Of a stretch of 64,000 nucleotides of DNA, positions 16,551-24,340 are shown one piece after another (the stretch's first letter is position 1; each line of letters begins with the position of its first letter). The translations under genes were made by a program, and so were the position numbers. The DNA is taken from positions 1 to 64,000 of the forward strand of contig CAKSFT010000006.1 in NCBI GenBank assembly GCA_934454145.1, in the 5' to 3' direction. Below the pieces are notes generated by a model. It ran no database searches. It was not told where the DNA came from and worked only from the letters and a program-made list of their open reading frames with translations. Source of the DNA: an uncultured Clostridia bacterium (GTDB taxonomy: Bacteria; Bacillota; Clostridia; UBA1381).

Positions 16551-17003
16551 TCACACCGTCAGGTCGTTTTCTTCTTTGTAAGCCACCGCCTGCTTAAACA
16601 AATCCTTGAGCGTAAGGCAAAACAGCGAAGCAATCAAAAAGGTGAAAATCAGCACTACGGTCATAAGCGACGGGAGCCACATGCACTTAACCGTGTAAAT
16701 CAACGCTATCAAAAATGACGCCGCCGCCATTTTCCTGAAATGGTTTACATTTTCTTCGGTAAACGGGTCGCCGTCCAGCAATGACCGAAACATCAGCTTT
16801 AAATTGAGCAAAATATAAATGGCACACGTGCCCGAAAGAGTCAGCGTTGCCGCAATCGGCACCACCGCCGACGGCGCATAGCCCATTGTCACACGTATAA
16901 ATTTTGCCGCGGCAGGAATAAAAAACATTGCGGCAATCCCGGCATAAAACACGACGTCAACCGCCAGCTTTGCTGCATAGTGCACAGGCGTTTTTATCTT
17001 CAT
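16551..17003 (-). CDS. DUF2975 membrane protein
   Basis: About four hydrophobic segments (near residues 12-32, 45-70, 90-115 and 118-140) and the pairing with a YozG-like regulator identify a DUF2975 protein of unknown function. The ATG at 17003 (MKIKTPVHYAAKL) follows AAAGGAGAT; the open frame begins 11 codons earlier but the ribosome binding site lies inside that extension. I count 150 residues. A consensus promoter lies about 60 bp upstream. Confidence 0.8.
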   Translation of the reverse strand: MKIKTPVHYAAKLAVDVVFYAGIAAMFFIPAAAKFIRVTMGYAPSAVVPIAATLTLSGTCAIYILLNLKLMFRSLLDGDPFTEENVNHFRKMAAASFLIALIYTVKCMWLPSLMTVVLIFTFLIASLFCLTLKDLFKQAVAYKEENDLTV

Positions 17004-17063
17004 ATCAAAATCCATCTCCTTTGCCCTTTTCGGCATTATAAATATGTAGTTTTACAATTAGAT

Positions 17064-17092
17064 ATTATATATTATGTTATTTTAAATGTCAA
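17064..17092 (-). promoter_or_regulatory. Promoter of the DUF2975-regulator pair
   Basis: Minus-strand TTGACA (17087-17092), 17-nt spacer, TATAAT (17064-17069): a full consensus vegetative promoter that reads into the DUF2975 gene. Confidence 0.85.
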
Positions 17093-17124
17093 TCTAAAAA
17101 ACTCCGAAACGGAAGAAAAGCAAA

Positions 17125-17160
17125 GGCCGTTTAAAAAGCCGATTGACCTTTTAAACAGCC
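17125..17160 (-). terminator. Terminator-like hairpin after the SDR gene
   Basis: Downstream of the SDR stop on the minus strand, a stem based on GGC-x-GTTTAAAA pairing with TTTTAAAC-x-GCC is followed by a T-rich stretch (TTTGCTTTTC). It lies just upstream of the promoter at 17064-17092 and would separate the two units. Confidence 0.55.
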
Positions 17161-17169
17161 CCTTCACTT

Positions 17170-17925
17170 TCACTGTCCGCGTTTTTCCTTTGCCTTCTGT
17201 ATCCTGTACACAACGCGCTCGGCGATACAATCCGGCGCGATTTTTGAAAGAAAACGCGTACACTTTATACCAACCCCCGGGACAATCACCGCTTTTTTCC
17301 GAAACATACCCCCGACAGCCGCCCGTGCAACCTGTTTCGCGCTCAGCGCCCCAATGCCGAAGTTCACCTCGGCGCGTTCGCTGAACTCTGTGTCCACAGG
17401 GCCCGGGCAGAGCAGACTCACCGATACGGCGCTTTTATTCTTTTTCAGTTCATATCTTATTGCACTTGTCAGGCGATACACATATGCCTTTGAGGCATAA
17501 TATGACGAAAACATTGGCCCCGGAAAGAACGCCGCGCTCGAGGAAACATTCAGGATATATCCGCTGTTCCGCTTTGCAAAGCTTGCAAGATAAAGCTTTG
17601 TAAGAATGTGCAGAGCGCAGACATTCACATCAAGCATTGAAAGCTCGCTCTCAAGCCCCGTTTCCAAAAAGCTGCCAAACACGCCGAAACCGGCATTGTT
17701 CACCAGAATATCCACATCGGGAAATCTCTCAAAAAGCGCGCGGCACTCCGCCTCTTTTGACAAATCAACCGTGCAGACCGTTGTGTTGTTTTTCAAAATA
17801 CTTTTCAGCTCGTCAAGCCTTTCCCTCCGCCTTGCCGCGGCAATTATGTCATATCCCATGCTGTCCAGCAAAACAGCGATTTCTCTGCCGATTCCGGAGC
17901 TTGCCCCTGTTATCAATGCCCTCAT
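17170..17925 (-). CDS. SDR-family oxidoreductase
   Basis: The 251 residues are a classical short-chain dehydrogenase/reductase. The NAD(P)-binding TGASSGIG is at residues 6-13, NNAG follows DVDILV, and the catalytic Ser-Tyr-Lys lies in NVSSSAAFFPGPMFSSYYASKAYV. A Arg/Lys-rich stretch after the second strand (ARRRERLDEL) suggests NADP. The substrate is not identifiable; similar proteins are annotated as DltE/YqjQ-like. The dispersed repeat at 17958-18164 lies in its upstream region. Confidence 0.85.
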   Translation of the reverse strand: MRALITGASSGIGREIAVLLDSMGYDIIAAARRRERLDELKSILKNNTTVCTVDLSKEAECRALFERFPDVDILVNNAGFGVFGSFLETGLESELSMLDVNVCALHILTKLYLASFAKRNSGYILNVSSSAAFFPGPMFSSYYASKAYVYRLTSAIRYELKKNKSAVSVSLLCPGPVDTEFSERAEVNFGIGALSAKQVARAAVGGMFRKKAVIVPGVGIKCTRFLSKIAPDCIAERVVYRIQKAKEKRGQ

Positions 17926-17957
17926 ACAACCGAATCCTTTCTTTTTTATCCTTCAGG

Positions 17958-18164
17958 TAATTGTAAAACTAACGTTTTCCAATTAAAATTCTTGGATAGA
18001 AATAAAAGTTCCGTCCGATTTTAATTTTACGGCGGGTTGAAACTTTTTATTTCAGCCAAAAATGAAGCACATGTCATCATTTTCGATTACAAGTCAGGGG
18101 CTGACGCCCCCGATGCCCCCGCAAAGATGCGGCGGCTAATTGTAAAATTTACATTTTACAATTA
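17958..18164. repeat. Dispersed two-hairpin repeat, copy 1
   Basis: The element starts with TAATTGTAAAACTAACG, an imperfect hairpin extending to 17986, and ends with a 28-bp perfect palindrome (18137-18164) built from TAATTGTAAAAT and ATTTTACAATTA. About 140 bp of unrelated sequence separates the two hairpins. A compact copy with the same two ends lies at 52269-52338. No reading frame is present. It may be a small non-autonomous repeat family. Confidence 0.7.
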
Positions 18165-18178
18165 CCTATTTTTATCCT

Positions 18179-19147
18179 TTATTTCTTTATATGTTCCGGG
18201 CGTCCGCTCATCGTCAAAACCTCTCCCGTTTTTGCGTCAATCACAATATATTCCAATCGGTCCCCGGTGTCATACTCAGTCTTTTCATATACAATTTTGT
18301 CCGCGCCTTTTGTATAATTAAGCGTATACAGTACACGCACACCGTCCTCAACATACTCACGGTTACCCACCGTAATCGGATATTTTTCAAACCCCGGGAT
18401 ATTCTTTACGTCCAGCAATGCGTTTGAAACCTCAACGGGGACACCCAGGTCTGTCAGCAATGTACCGCCCTCATATTCACCGATTTCGGCACTTCTTCCT
18501 ATTTTTTTCAGGTAGTCACGCACATATGCATGTTCCTGTGCAAGCATAGCCTTGTAATCTTCGTTATAACCGCTCCCCATGCACCTGTTCCAAAGCCTGC
18601 GCGGAAACATTTTTTTCACGTCCTCCCCAAACATACTCCCGTCACCCGGGGTTTCAACAGAAGTGACCGTTACCCCAGTGTCGCCGTCCGCATACTGCAT
18701 AACCGTCGGGATAACGCCCGTGCCCGAAACCTTAATCATTTTCCCGTTTTCAAAACCATACTCGCCATATGTAGTCAAAACATATACCTTCTTCTGCGCG
18801 TCGTCCACATCCATAATTATGTGTCCTTCCCCCACGGTTTCGCCCTCCAGATAATTACCCTCCGCAGAGTTCAGCACAGACGCGGAAATTGCCTCGTCAA
18901 GTGTTGTTTTTTGTGAATCCTTTCCTTCTTCTGTCACATAAATCTTTGTCGGCCCGTCCGCTCCCCCTATTATGGACACATTTGTGTTTACCGCAAAAAC
19001 CGTACTCAAAATCAAAACCGCCGCAAGACTTCCCACAATCACAACAACTCCTATCCTCTTGTGCCGAATTTCCAAAATCCTCTCAAATCTTTTTTTCATC
19101 TTCTTTCCGTTTTCGGAAAATGCCGTCGATAAAAACGGTGTTTTCAT
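18179..19147 (-). CDS. Membrane-anchored protein of the BlaR1 operon
   Basis: I do not recognise a named family for the whole protein. It has a basic N-terminus, one membrane segment (about residues 32-54, VGVVVIVGSLAAVLILSTVFAV) and a roughly 265-residue outer part. Directly after the membrane segment is IIGGADGPTKIYV, nearly identical to a motif in beta subunits of sodium-pumping decarboxylases. The C-terminal part (EYIVIDAKTGEVLTM) resembles a PepSY-type strand. It overlaps the BlaR1-like gene by 4 bp (ATGA), so the two are co-translated and it may be the partner or substrate of that protease. Confidence 0.6.
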   Translation of the reverse strand: MKTPFLSTAFSENGKKMKKRFERILEIRHKRIGVVVIVGSLAAVLILSTVFAVNTNVSIIGGADGPTKIYVTEEGKDSQKTTLDEAISASVLNSAEGNYLEGETVGEGHIIMDVDDAQKKVYVLTTYGEYGFENGKMIKVSGTGVIPTVMQYADGDTGVTVTSVETPGDGSMFGEDVKKMFPRRLWNRCMGSGYNEDYKAMLAQEHAYVRDYLKKIGRSAEIGEYEGGTLLTDLGVPVEVSNALLDVKNIPGFEKYPITVGNREYVEDGVRVLYTLNYTKGADKIVYEKTEYDTGDRLEYIVIDAKTGEVLTMSGRPEHIKK

Positions 19148-19935
19148 ATGCCTTCCTCCTTCTTTACAGATTTCAAAATCGTCCTTGAATATTTTTTACG
19201 AAATTCCATATCGCGCTTTCCGCACACGGCAAAATCACAGGAATATTCCAAATCTCTTTGTGCCGTGCGCACCATGACCCACACCGCCGGGTTGAACCAA
19301 TGCACACTGCGTGCAAGCAGCAAAATCAGCTTATACCACAAATCTCCGCGCCGCTTGTGCGCGTCCTCATGCAGAATAATCATCTCCAGTTCTTCTTCCG
19401 CATACTCCTTCACCGGGAGCAGTATTCTTGGATTGACAAACCCTATCAATATAGGTGTTTCCACTTCTTGGCAAAAATATACCGGTGTTTTTGTGAATCT
19501 GCACGCTGTCCTCCGGCATCTGACCCTTCTCAGAAAGACAAAATACTGCATCACAGGGACGCCTAACGCAATCACCGCGCCGCATGCCCACACAATTTTC
19601 AGCAAATCCCTCAGGTCAACAATCGGGGCATAATCAGCAGATTCCGCACTGTCCTCCCCTGCCGCCGCGCCGCCTTGTGCGGCGGTGTCCCGCTTTTCCT
19701 GCAAAGCCACGGGCACAGACCCGTGCGTGCGCAGCACAACGGCATGCGGCTTTGTCTGTATAACCACCGGCGCGCTGTACCAATTTATATCAAACGGCAC
19801 CAAAAGCCTTATCGCAAGCGCCAGCCAGACAAAGTATCTCCAATATATGCTGTAGCGTTTGTCAATCAAACCGCCAAAAACAAGCACCGCCGCCGTGACC
19901 GCAGACACTGTACAGCTCACCTTCAAAAGCGCCAT
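19144..19935 (-). CDS. blaR1: BlaR1-like M56 membrane metallopeptidase
   Basis: The 263 residues have several N-terminal membrane segments and the M56 zinc motif HEDAH (H-E-x-x-H) in LEMIILHEDAHKRRGDLWYK, followed by the membrane segment WFNPAVWVMV. The large outer penicillin-sensor domain of true BlaR1 is absent, so the signal sensed is unknown. In the family, activation leads to cleavage of the BlaI repressor. It starts one base before the end of the blaI-like gene unit and overlaps the next gene by 4 bp. Confidence 0.88.
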   Translation of the reverse strand: MALLKVSCTVSAVTAAVLVFGGLIDKRYSIYWRYFVWLALAIRLLVPFDINWYSAPVVIQTKPHAVVLRTHGSVPVALQEKRDTAAQGGAAAGEDSAESADYAPIVDLRDLLKIVWACGAVIALGVPVMQYFVFLRRVRCRRTACRFTKTPVYFCQEVETPILIGFVNPRILLPVKEYAEEELEMIILHEDAHKRRGDLWYKLILLLARSVHWFNPAVWVMVRTAQRDLEYSCDFAVCGKRDMEFRKKYSRTILKSVKKEEGI

Positions 19936-20304
19936 CTATTTCACCTCCGAGATAAACTTTTCCAGTTGTTCCAGGTCATCATCAGTGATTGCGTCAACAT
20001 CATAAAGCGACGCCACCAAGTCTGTTATTGAGTGTTTGTGGAATTTTTTCAGTATGGATTTTGATTCCCTCTTCATATACTCCTCGCGTGCCACACGCGG
20101 AGAATAAAGGTTTACCCTTCCCTCTTTCTCACATTCCACAAAGCCCCTTTGTGCAAGCCTCGTGAGAAAGTTCAGCAGTGTGGTTTTTGCCCAGTTGTTT
20201 TTCAAAACCGCCCTGATATCATCACTTGTGACTTTCCTCCCCGAATCCCATATGACATGCATAATTTCCAATTCGCTGTCCGGGAGTCTGTCCTTTTCTC
20301 TCAT
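19936..20304 (-). CDS. blaI: BlaI/MecI-family repressor
   Basis: The winged helix (LPDSELEIMHVIWDSGRKVTSDDI, then TTLLNFLTRLAQRGFVECEKEGRVNLYSP) is that of BlaI/MecI/CopY repressors, and the C-terminal helices mediate dimerisation. I chose the ATG at 20304 because AAGGAGG lies 9 nt upstream; a longer frame to 20340 runs into the operator. The product has 122 residues. It is the first gene of the operon with the M56 protease and is presumably autoregulated through the boxes at 20325-20358. Confidence 0.9.
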   Translation of the reverse strand: MREKDRLPDSELEIMHVIWDSGRKVTSDDIRAVLKNNWAKTTLLNFLTRLAQRGFVECEKEGRVNLYSPRVAREEYMKRESKSILKKFHKHSITDLVASLYDVDAITDDDLEQLEKFISEVK

Positions 20305-20324
20305 CACCATATACCTCCTTGTTT

Positions 20325-20373
20325 TACATTTGTGGAACAACTATATTTTACAACTGTAGAACAACTTTGTCAA
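20325..20373 (-). promoter_or_regulatory. Promoter and BlaI operators of the blaI operon
   Basis: Minus-strand TTGACA (20368-20373) and TAAAAT (20345-20350) are 17 nt apart. Two TACA-N2-TGTA/G boxes lie at 20349-20358 (TACAACTGTA) and 20325-20334 (TACATTTGTG). This is the dyad recognised by BlaI/MecI proteins. One box overlaps the spacer and -10, the other lies just downstream, as expected for repression. Confidence 0.8.
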
Positions 20374-20474
20374 GATATTTTTTAATTTTTTTTGCCACAG
20401 GGAATAATTTTTTTCTCAAAACAATATAAATATTATAAAACTGTACAAACACAAAATAAAGGAGGAAAATTTAA

Positions 20475-21716
20475 ATGGAAGGATATAATGTATATCGTGA
20501 CATTGCCGAACGTTCCGGCGGCGATGTCTATATCGGGGTCGTGGGGCCTGTGAGGACCGGGAAATCAACTTTTATAAAGAAATTTATGGATTTGCTTGTT
20601 ATCCCGAACATCGGCAATGTCTATCAGGCAGAACGCACACGCGATGAATTGCCGCAGTCTGCGGCAGGCAGGACAATAATGACCACAGAACCGAAGTTTA
20701 TCCCCAACGAAGCCGTAGAAATCAATCTGGGTGACAACGCCGCACTGCGTGTGCGCATGATAGACTGCGTGGGGTACATAGTAAACGGTTCTCTGGGCTA
20801 TATCGAAGAGGATGCACCGCGCATGGTTAACACCCCATGGTTTGACCACCCGATTCCGTTTTACGAAGCGGCAGAGCTGGGCACAAAAAAGGTGATAACC
20901 GAGCACTCCACAATAGGCCTTGTGGTGACAACCGACGGAAGCATAACAGAGATAAACCGCGAAGACTACGTCGATGCTGAGAACCGCGTGATTGACGAGC
21001 TGAAAAAAATTGATAAACCGTTTGTTATATTGCTGAACTCGGTTGCCCCGCGTTCAAAAGAGGCGCAGCAGCTTAAAGCTGAACTCGAAATGAAACACAA
21101 CGTCCCCGTCATCGCAGTCAACTGTGCAGAACTCGAGGCAGCGGACATCTCCGGCATAATCGAAACGGTACTCTTTGAATTCCCTGTGCGCGAAATAAAA
21201 ATAAACCTCCCCGGCTGGATGGGAAAACTGGGGTCGGAACACCGCATAAACCGCGAGCTGTGCGATGCCGCAAGCGAATATTCCGCCGGCGTGGAAAAAA
21301 TACGTCATTCCAGACGATTGTCCGAGGGGTTGGGTAATTGTGAATATGTAAAAGATTGCCGAATACAGGGAATGGACCTCGGCTGCGGAAATGTTGTGCT
21401 TGACGTCACCGCGCCGGAGAATTTGTTCTTCCGCATCCTCGGCGAAAACACAGGCTTTGAAATAGAAAATGAAGAAAACCTTATGTCGCTCATGTCAGAA
21501 CTTGCCGCAATAAAAACCGAGTATGACAAGGTTTCCTATGCCTTACACGAAGTTCGCGAAAAAGGCTACGGCATAGTTTCCCCCGGCACGGACGAACTCA
21601 CCCTTGACGAGCCGAAAATTGTAAAACAAGGCGGCCGATTCGGCGTCAAGCTCAAAGCATCCGCACCGAGTATACATATGATGTGTAACAAACAGAGGTT
21701 CTTAAAAGCCGCATAA
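20475..21716 (+). CDS. spoIVA: spoIVA, 5' part, interrupted by the element
   Basis: SpoIVA is the ATP-hydrolysing protein that polymerises on the forespore surface and forms the coat basement layer in the mother cell. The Walker A GPVRTGKST is at residues 24-32 and the Walker B-like MIDCVGY follows. Residues 1-402 match the family up to KASAPSIHM, then the frame runs into element sequence and adds only MCNKQRFLKAA before a stop, giving 413 residues. The missing C-terminal 90 residues are encoded at 47588-47863. Joining the parts at the 11-bp repeat gives 492 residues, the length of the B. subtilis protein. AAGGAGG precedes the ATG; a sigma-E promoter is expected, and only a weak match (GAATAAT at 20402) is seen. 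Confidence 0.95.
   Translation: MEGYNVYRDIAERSGGDVYIGVVGPVRTGKSTFIKKFMDLLVIPNIGNVYQAERTRDELPQSAAGRTIMTTEPKFIPNEAVEINLGDNAALRVRMIDCVGYIVNGSLGYIEEDAPRMVNTPWFDHPIPFYEAAELGTKKVITEHSTIGLVVTTDGSITEINREDYVDAENRVIDELKKIDKPFVILLNSVAPRSKEAQQLKAELEMKHNVPVIAVNCAELEAADISGIIETVLFEFPVREIKINLPGWMGKLGSEHRINRELCDAASEYSAGVEKIRHSRRLSEGLGNCEYVKDCRIQGMDLGCGNVVLDVTAPENLFFRILGENTGFEIENEENLMSLMSELAAIKTEYDKVSYALHEVREKGYGIVSPGTDELTLDEPKIVKQGGRFGVKLKASAPSIHMMCNKQRFLKAA
21672..21682 (+). repeat. attL core of the spoIVA element
   Basis: The 11-bp ATACATATGAT occurs here and at 47582-47592 in direct orientation. To the left is spoIVA sequence; to the right is an element arm containing CAAACAGA (21689-21696). In spoIVA the core encodes Ile-His-Met and the first two bases of the next Ile codon. 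Confidence 0.85.
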
Positions 21717-21729
21717 AATGGGGGTTTTT

Positions 21730-21760
21730 AAAGGCACAGAGCTAAAAACTCTGTGCCTTT
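21730..21760. other. Strong hairpin at the left end of the element
   Basis: A 12-bp perfect stem (AAAGGCACAGAG with CTCTGTGCCTTT, 7-nt loop) lies between the truncated spoIVA frame and the convergent gene at 21789. T-tracts are short on both sides, so termination is possible but not certain. It would prevent transcription from entering the element from spoIVA. Confidence 0.55.
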
Positions 21761-21788
21761 GAAAGCTATTTATGTATAATTTTAAAAT

Positions 21789-22523
21789 TCAATTTGCATG
21801 TTTTTCCAGTCTATAATCACTTCGTGTTATTTTTTGATCGTGAATTGAAATATTGTTAGAAATTGAAAATATACAATATCCGTTTAATTTTACAGTTTCT
21901 TTGTACTCAGTCAATGCATCTTTATATCCTAATACCATCTCAAAGGCTTCATCAAAATACAGTTTGCACTTTAATTTTCGTATAAAGTCAGGATTACATA
22001 TGCCAATTTTTTTATCGTGCTTATTTATATGAAAGTCTAATTGTTTTTGCTGTCCCGGCAATAAAGTCGGAAATTCCAAGCCATTATCTATGAACCTAAA
22101 TACCTCTGATACATCACTTGTAATAACATGTATGTTTAAATCTGAAACCCTCTTTATATCTATGATTCCATTGCTTATATTTTTTACGCAAATCTTAAAT
22201 TGAACAGAATTTTCATTATATTCAACAAATGTTGTTTTTTCTTCAATAATACATAAACTTGGAACCGAGTTTATTTCTTCAAGTTTAAGTAATCTGTCAC
22301 TTATCTTATTTGCCTTTTTGCTTTGCGTGATAGCTATCCAACTTATAAAAAATGTAGCTGCTGCTGAAATAATTGTAGCAATATAAGATAGCATATCGCC
22401 AGCATCCCATAATGTCAGGTAACCATTATTTAATTTGTATAATTCATTAACTATAATAGGAGCCAAAACGACAATTAAAGCGAACACAATACATAAAAAT
22501 ATGTGCGTTATCCATTTTTTCAT
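21789..22523 (-). CDS. Two-TM protein of unknown function
   Basis: I do not recognise this 244-residue protein. It has two N-terminal membrane segments (about residues 5-25 and 45-68, SYIATIISAAATFFISWIAI), a short helical stretch with KKANKISDRLLKLEE, and a beta-rich soluble part of about 160 residues. It lies alone at the left end of the element, opposite in direction to spoIVA, and its AT-rich composition differs from the ribosomal and spoIVA neighbours. Two-TM accessory proteins of this shape are frequent in mobile islands. Confidence 0.6.
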   Translation of the reverse strand: MKKWITHIFLCIVFALIVVLAPIIVNELYKLNNGYLTLWDAGDMLSYIATIISAAATFFISWIAITQSKKANKISDRLLKLEEINSVPSLCIIEEKTTFVEYNENSVQFKICVKNISNGIIDIKRVSDLNIHVITSDVSEVFRFIDNGLEFPTLLPGQQKQLDFHINKHDKKIGICNPDFIRKLKCKLYFDEAFEMVLGYKDALTEYKETVKLNGYCIFSISNNISIHDQKITRSDYRLEKHAN

Positions 22524-22587
22524 AGTACACCTTCTTGTAATTTAACTCTGAATTTATAAAACTCCGGCATAATAAATTCTCCTTTCA

Positions 22588-23787
22588 TCACCCCAAAAGC
22601 CAATCTATCATATTTATCTGCCGAATTCCCTCATAATTTGCCCCGTTGCCTATATCGTCAAGCGTCAAGAGTATTTTGGGGTAATTATCTTTTATTTCTT
22701 TAAGCGGTGCGAGTTCTCGCTCCAAAGTTTTTTCGTCAAGCACACTTGCAGAAACTTGATAATACTCAACTTCATTCATATTGGTTGCCACAAAATCAAC
22801 CTCTTTTTCCGCCAGTTTTCCGATATTTACTCTGTTCTTTCTTCTGAGCAGTTCAAGATAAACCACATTTTCAAGCAAATGTCCCAAGTCTTTAGCAGAC
22901 TGACTTATAATATGATTTCTGATTCCGGTATCGACAAAATAATACTTGCCGAGCGTTTTCAAAAATTGTCTGCCTTTAATGTCATACCGTGCGGCATTAT
23001 AAAGAATATAACTATCCGTCAATGCCCTCAGATAACTTTCAACCGTATTCGGAGAAATTTTTCTGCCGCTCGATACAAGTGTATCACTTATTTTCTTTGT
23101 TGAAATCGGACTGCCTATGCTTGATGCAACTGTTTTCAAAATATTCTCCAAAACAGTAATATCATTGATTTTTTCTCTTGTTGCAACATCTTTTATTAAA
23201 ATAGTGTTATAGACACCTTCGATATACTGGCTTATAATTTTTTCGTCATTTTCAAGATATGCCACATATGGAAATGAGCCATATCTCAAATAGGCATCAA
23301 ATAACTCTTGTTTGCTTTTGCCGCTTTTCTTTGTTGCCTCATAATACTCCTTAAAAGAAAACGGGAGCATATCAATCTGAATATATCTGCCCGAAAGAAG
23401 TGTTGCAAGTTCACCTGACAGCAAATAGGCATTTGACCCGGTAATATAAACATCACAGTTTTTCTTTATAAACAGGCTGTCAACCGCTTTTTCAAAACCG
23501 ACACATTTTTGAACTTCATCTATAAAAACATAATTCATTTTGTCCGGAACGAGTTTGTCTTTTATATAATTATATAACGCTTTATAATCGAGTAAATCAG
23601 CATTTTCAAGGTCTTCAAGATTAATTGATATAATCTGACTATCCTCTGTTCCCATTTTCCTTAAATAGTCAATATATAATTCAAACAATGTAGATTTACC
23701 GCATCTTCTGACACCGGCGATTACCTTAATAACTTGTTTGTCTTTAAGTGCCTTTAAATTATCTAAATATTCGATTCGCTGAATCAT
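22588..23787 (-). CDS. AAA ATPase with DUF4143 domain
   Basis: The N-terminal P-loop (GVRRCGKST) and Walker B with YVFIDEVQ, followed by sensor TGSNAYLLSGELATLLSGR, identify the DUF4143-type ATPases. The C-terminal half (QSAKDLGHLLENVVYLELLRR, then KEVDFV) is the DUF4143 nuclease-like fold with the E-x-D pattern. The ATG at 23787 (MIQRIEYLDN) has AAGAGGTG 6 nt upstream; the frame extends 18 codons further but without a site. The biological role of these 399-residue ATPases is not established. A large inverted repeat lies in its upstream region. Confidence 0.85.
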   Translation of the reverse strand: MIQRIEYLDNLKALKDKQVIKVIAGVRRCGKSTLFELYIDYLRKMGTEDSQIISINLEDLENADLLDYKALYNYIKDKLVPDKMNYVFIDEVQKCVGFEKAVDSLFIKKNCDVYITGSNAYLLSGELATLLSGRYIQIDMLPFSFKEYYEATKKSGKSKQELFDAYLRYGSFPYVAYLENDEKIISQYIEGVYNTILIKDVATREKINDITVLENILKTVASSIGSPISTKKISDTLVSSGRKISPNTVESYLRALTDSYILYNAARYDIKGRQFLKTLGKYYFVDTGIRNHIISQSAKDLGHLLENVVYLELLRRKNRVNIGKLAEKEVDFVATNMNEVEYYQVSASVLDEKTLERELAPLKEIKDNYPKILLTLDDIGNGANYEGIRQINMIDWLLG

Positions 23788-23832
23788 TTGCTGCACCTCT
23801 TTTCTATTAAATATTATAACACAAAACTTTAA

Positions 23833-23878
23833 AAAAATCAACAGTTTTTTCTCTGTTCAAAAAAAACTATTGATTTTT
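23833..23878. other. 18-bp inverted repeat upstream of the ATPase gene
   Basis: AAAAATCAACAGTTTTTT (23833-23850) pairs with AAAAAACTATTGATTTTT (23861-23878) with a single mismatch around a 10-nt loop. It starts 46 bp before the ATPase start codon. It could be a transcriptional pause or terminator in the ATPase leader or a remnant end of an insertion. Confidence 0.5.
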
Positions 23879-23938
23879 GCTGCTAATATTCAATTTTGAA
23901 GTAAATAAAATATTGTTATTGCTTAAAACTTTAATAAC

Positions 23939-24003
23939 AAAAGTGAAGTAATTTCACTTTTTATATCAAAGCTGTTGATTTGTTGCAGTAATTGTGGTAT
24001 AAT
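23939..24003 (+). promoter_or_regulatory. Promoter and palindrome before the XRE-HipA pair
   Basis: TTGATT (23975-23980) and TATAAT (23998-24003) are 17 nt apart and read into the XRE gene. Just upstream a palindrome AAAAGTGAA/TTCACTTTT (23939-23961) is a candidate operator for autoregulation by the XRE protein. Confidence 0.65.
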
Positions 24004-24035
24004 ATAGTTGTTGATTGAAATATGGAGGAATAAGT

Positions 24036-24326
24036 ATGTGTGAAGCAATAAATGAAAGCAAACGCTTGGAACTGATAAATACATTGGTTGAAAACTTACC
24101 TGTGTTCCGCGCCAAACTTGGAGCAACGCAGGACACCTTTGCACAGCGTGTAGGTTTAACAAAAACAACGCTCAACCATATAGAAAACCATAAAAAAGAA
24201 CTGACCTGGAATAATTTTATTACCATCATTCTTTTGCTTATACAGAATGATGATACGAAGCCTTTGGTTGAAGTAATGGGACTTTACCCCGAGGATTTAA
24301 AAAACTTCCTGATGTTTCGGGAATAA
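24036..24326 (+). CDS. XRE-family antitoxin-like regulator
   Basis: The 96-residue protein has a helix-turn-helix (GATQDTFAQRVGLTKTTLNHIENHKKELTW, about residues 30-60). It is encoded 14 bp before a HipA-like kinase, so it probably is the HipB-like DNA-binding partner that neutralises the kinase and represses the pair. GGAGG lies 7 nt before the ATG at 24036; an earlier TTG has no site. Confidence 0.8.
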   Translation: MCEAINESKRLELINTLVENLPVFRAKLGATQDTFAQRVGLTKTTLNHIENHKKELTWNNFITIILLLIQNDDTKPLVEVMGLYPEDLKNFLMFRE

Positions 24327-24340
24327 GGAGGCGTTCCGCT

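Noticed and set aside
21683..21716. The 413-residue truncated SpoIVA as a functional variant
   Set aside because: Its last 11 residues are element sequence and the conserved C-terminal domain is missing, while the missing part is preserved intact at 47588-47863.
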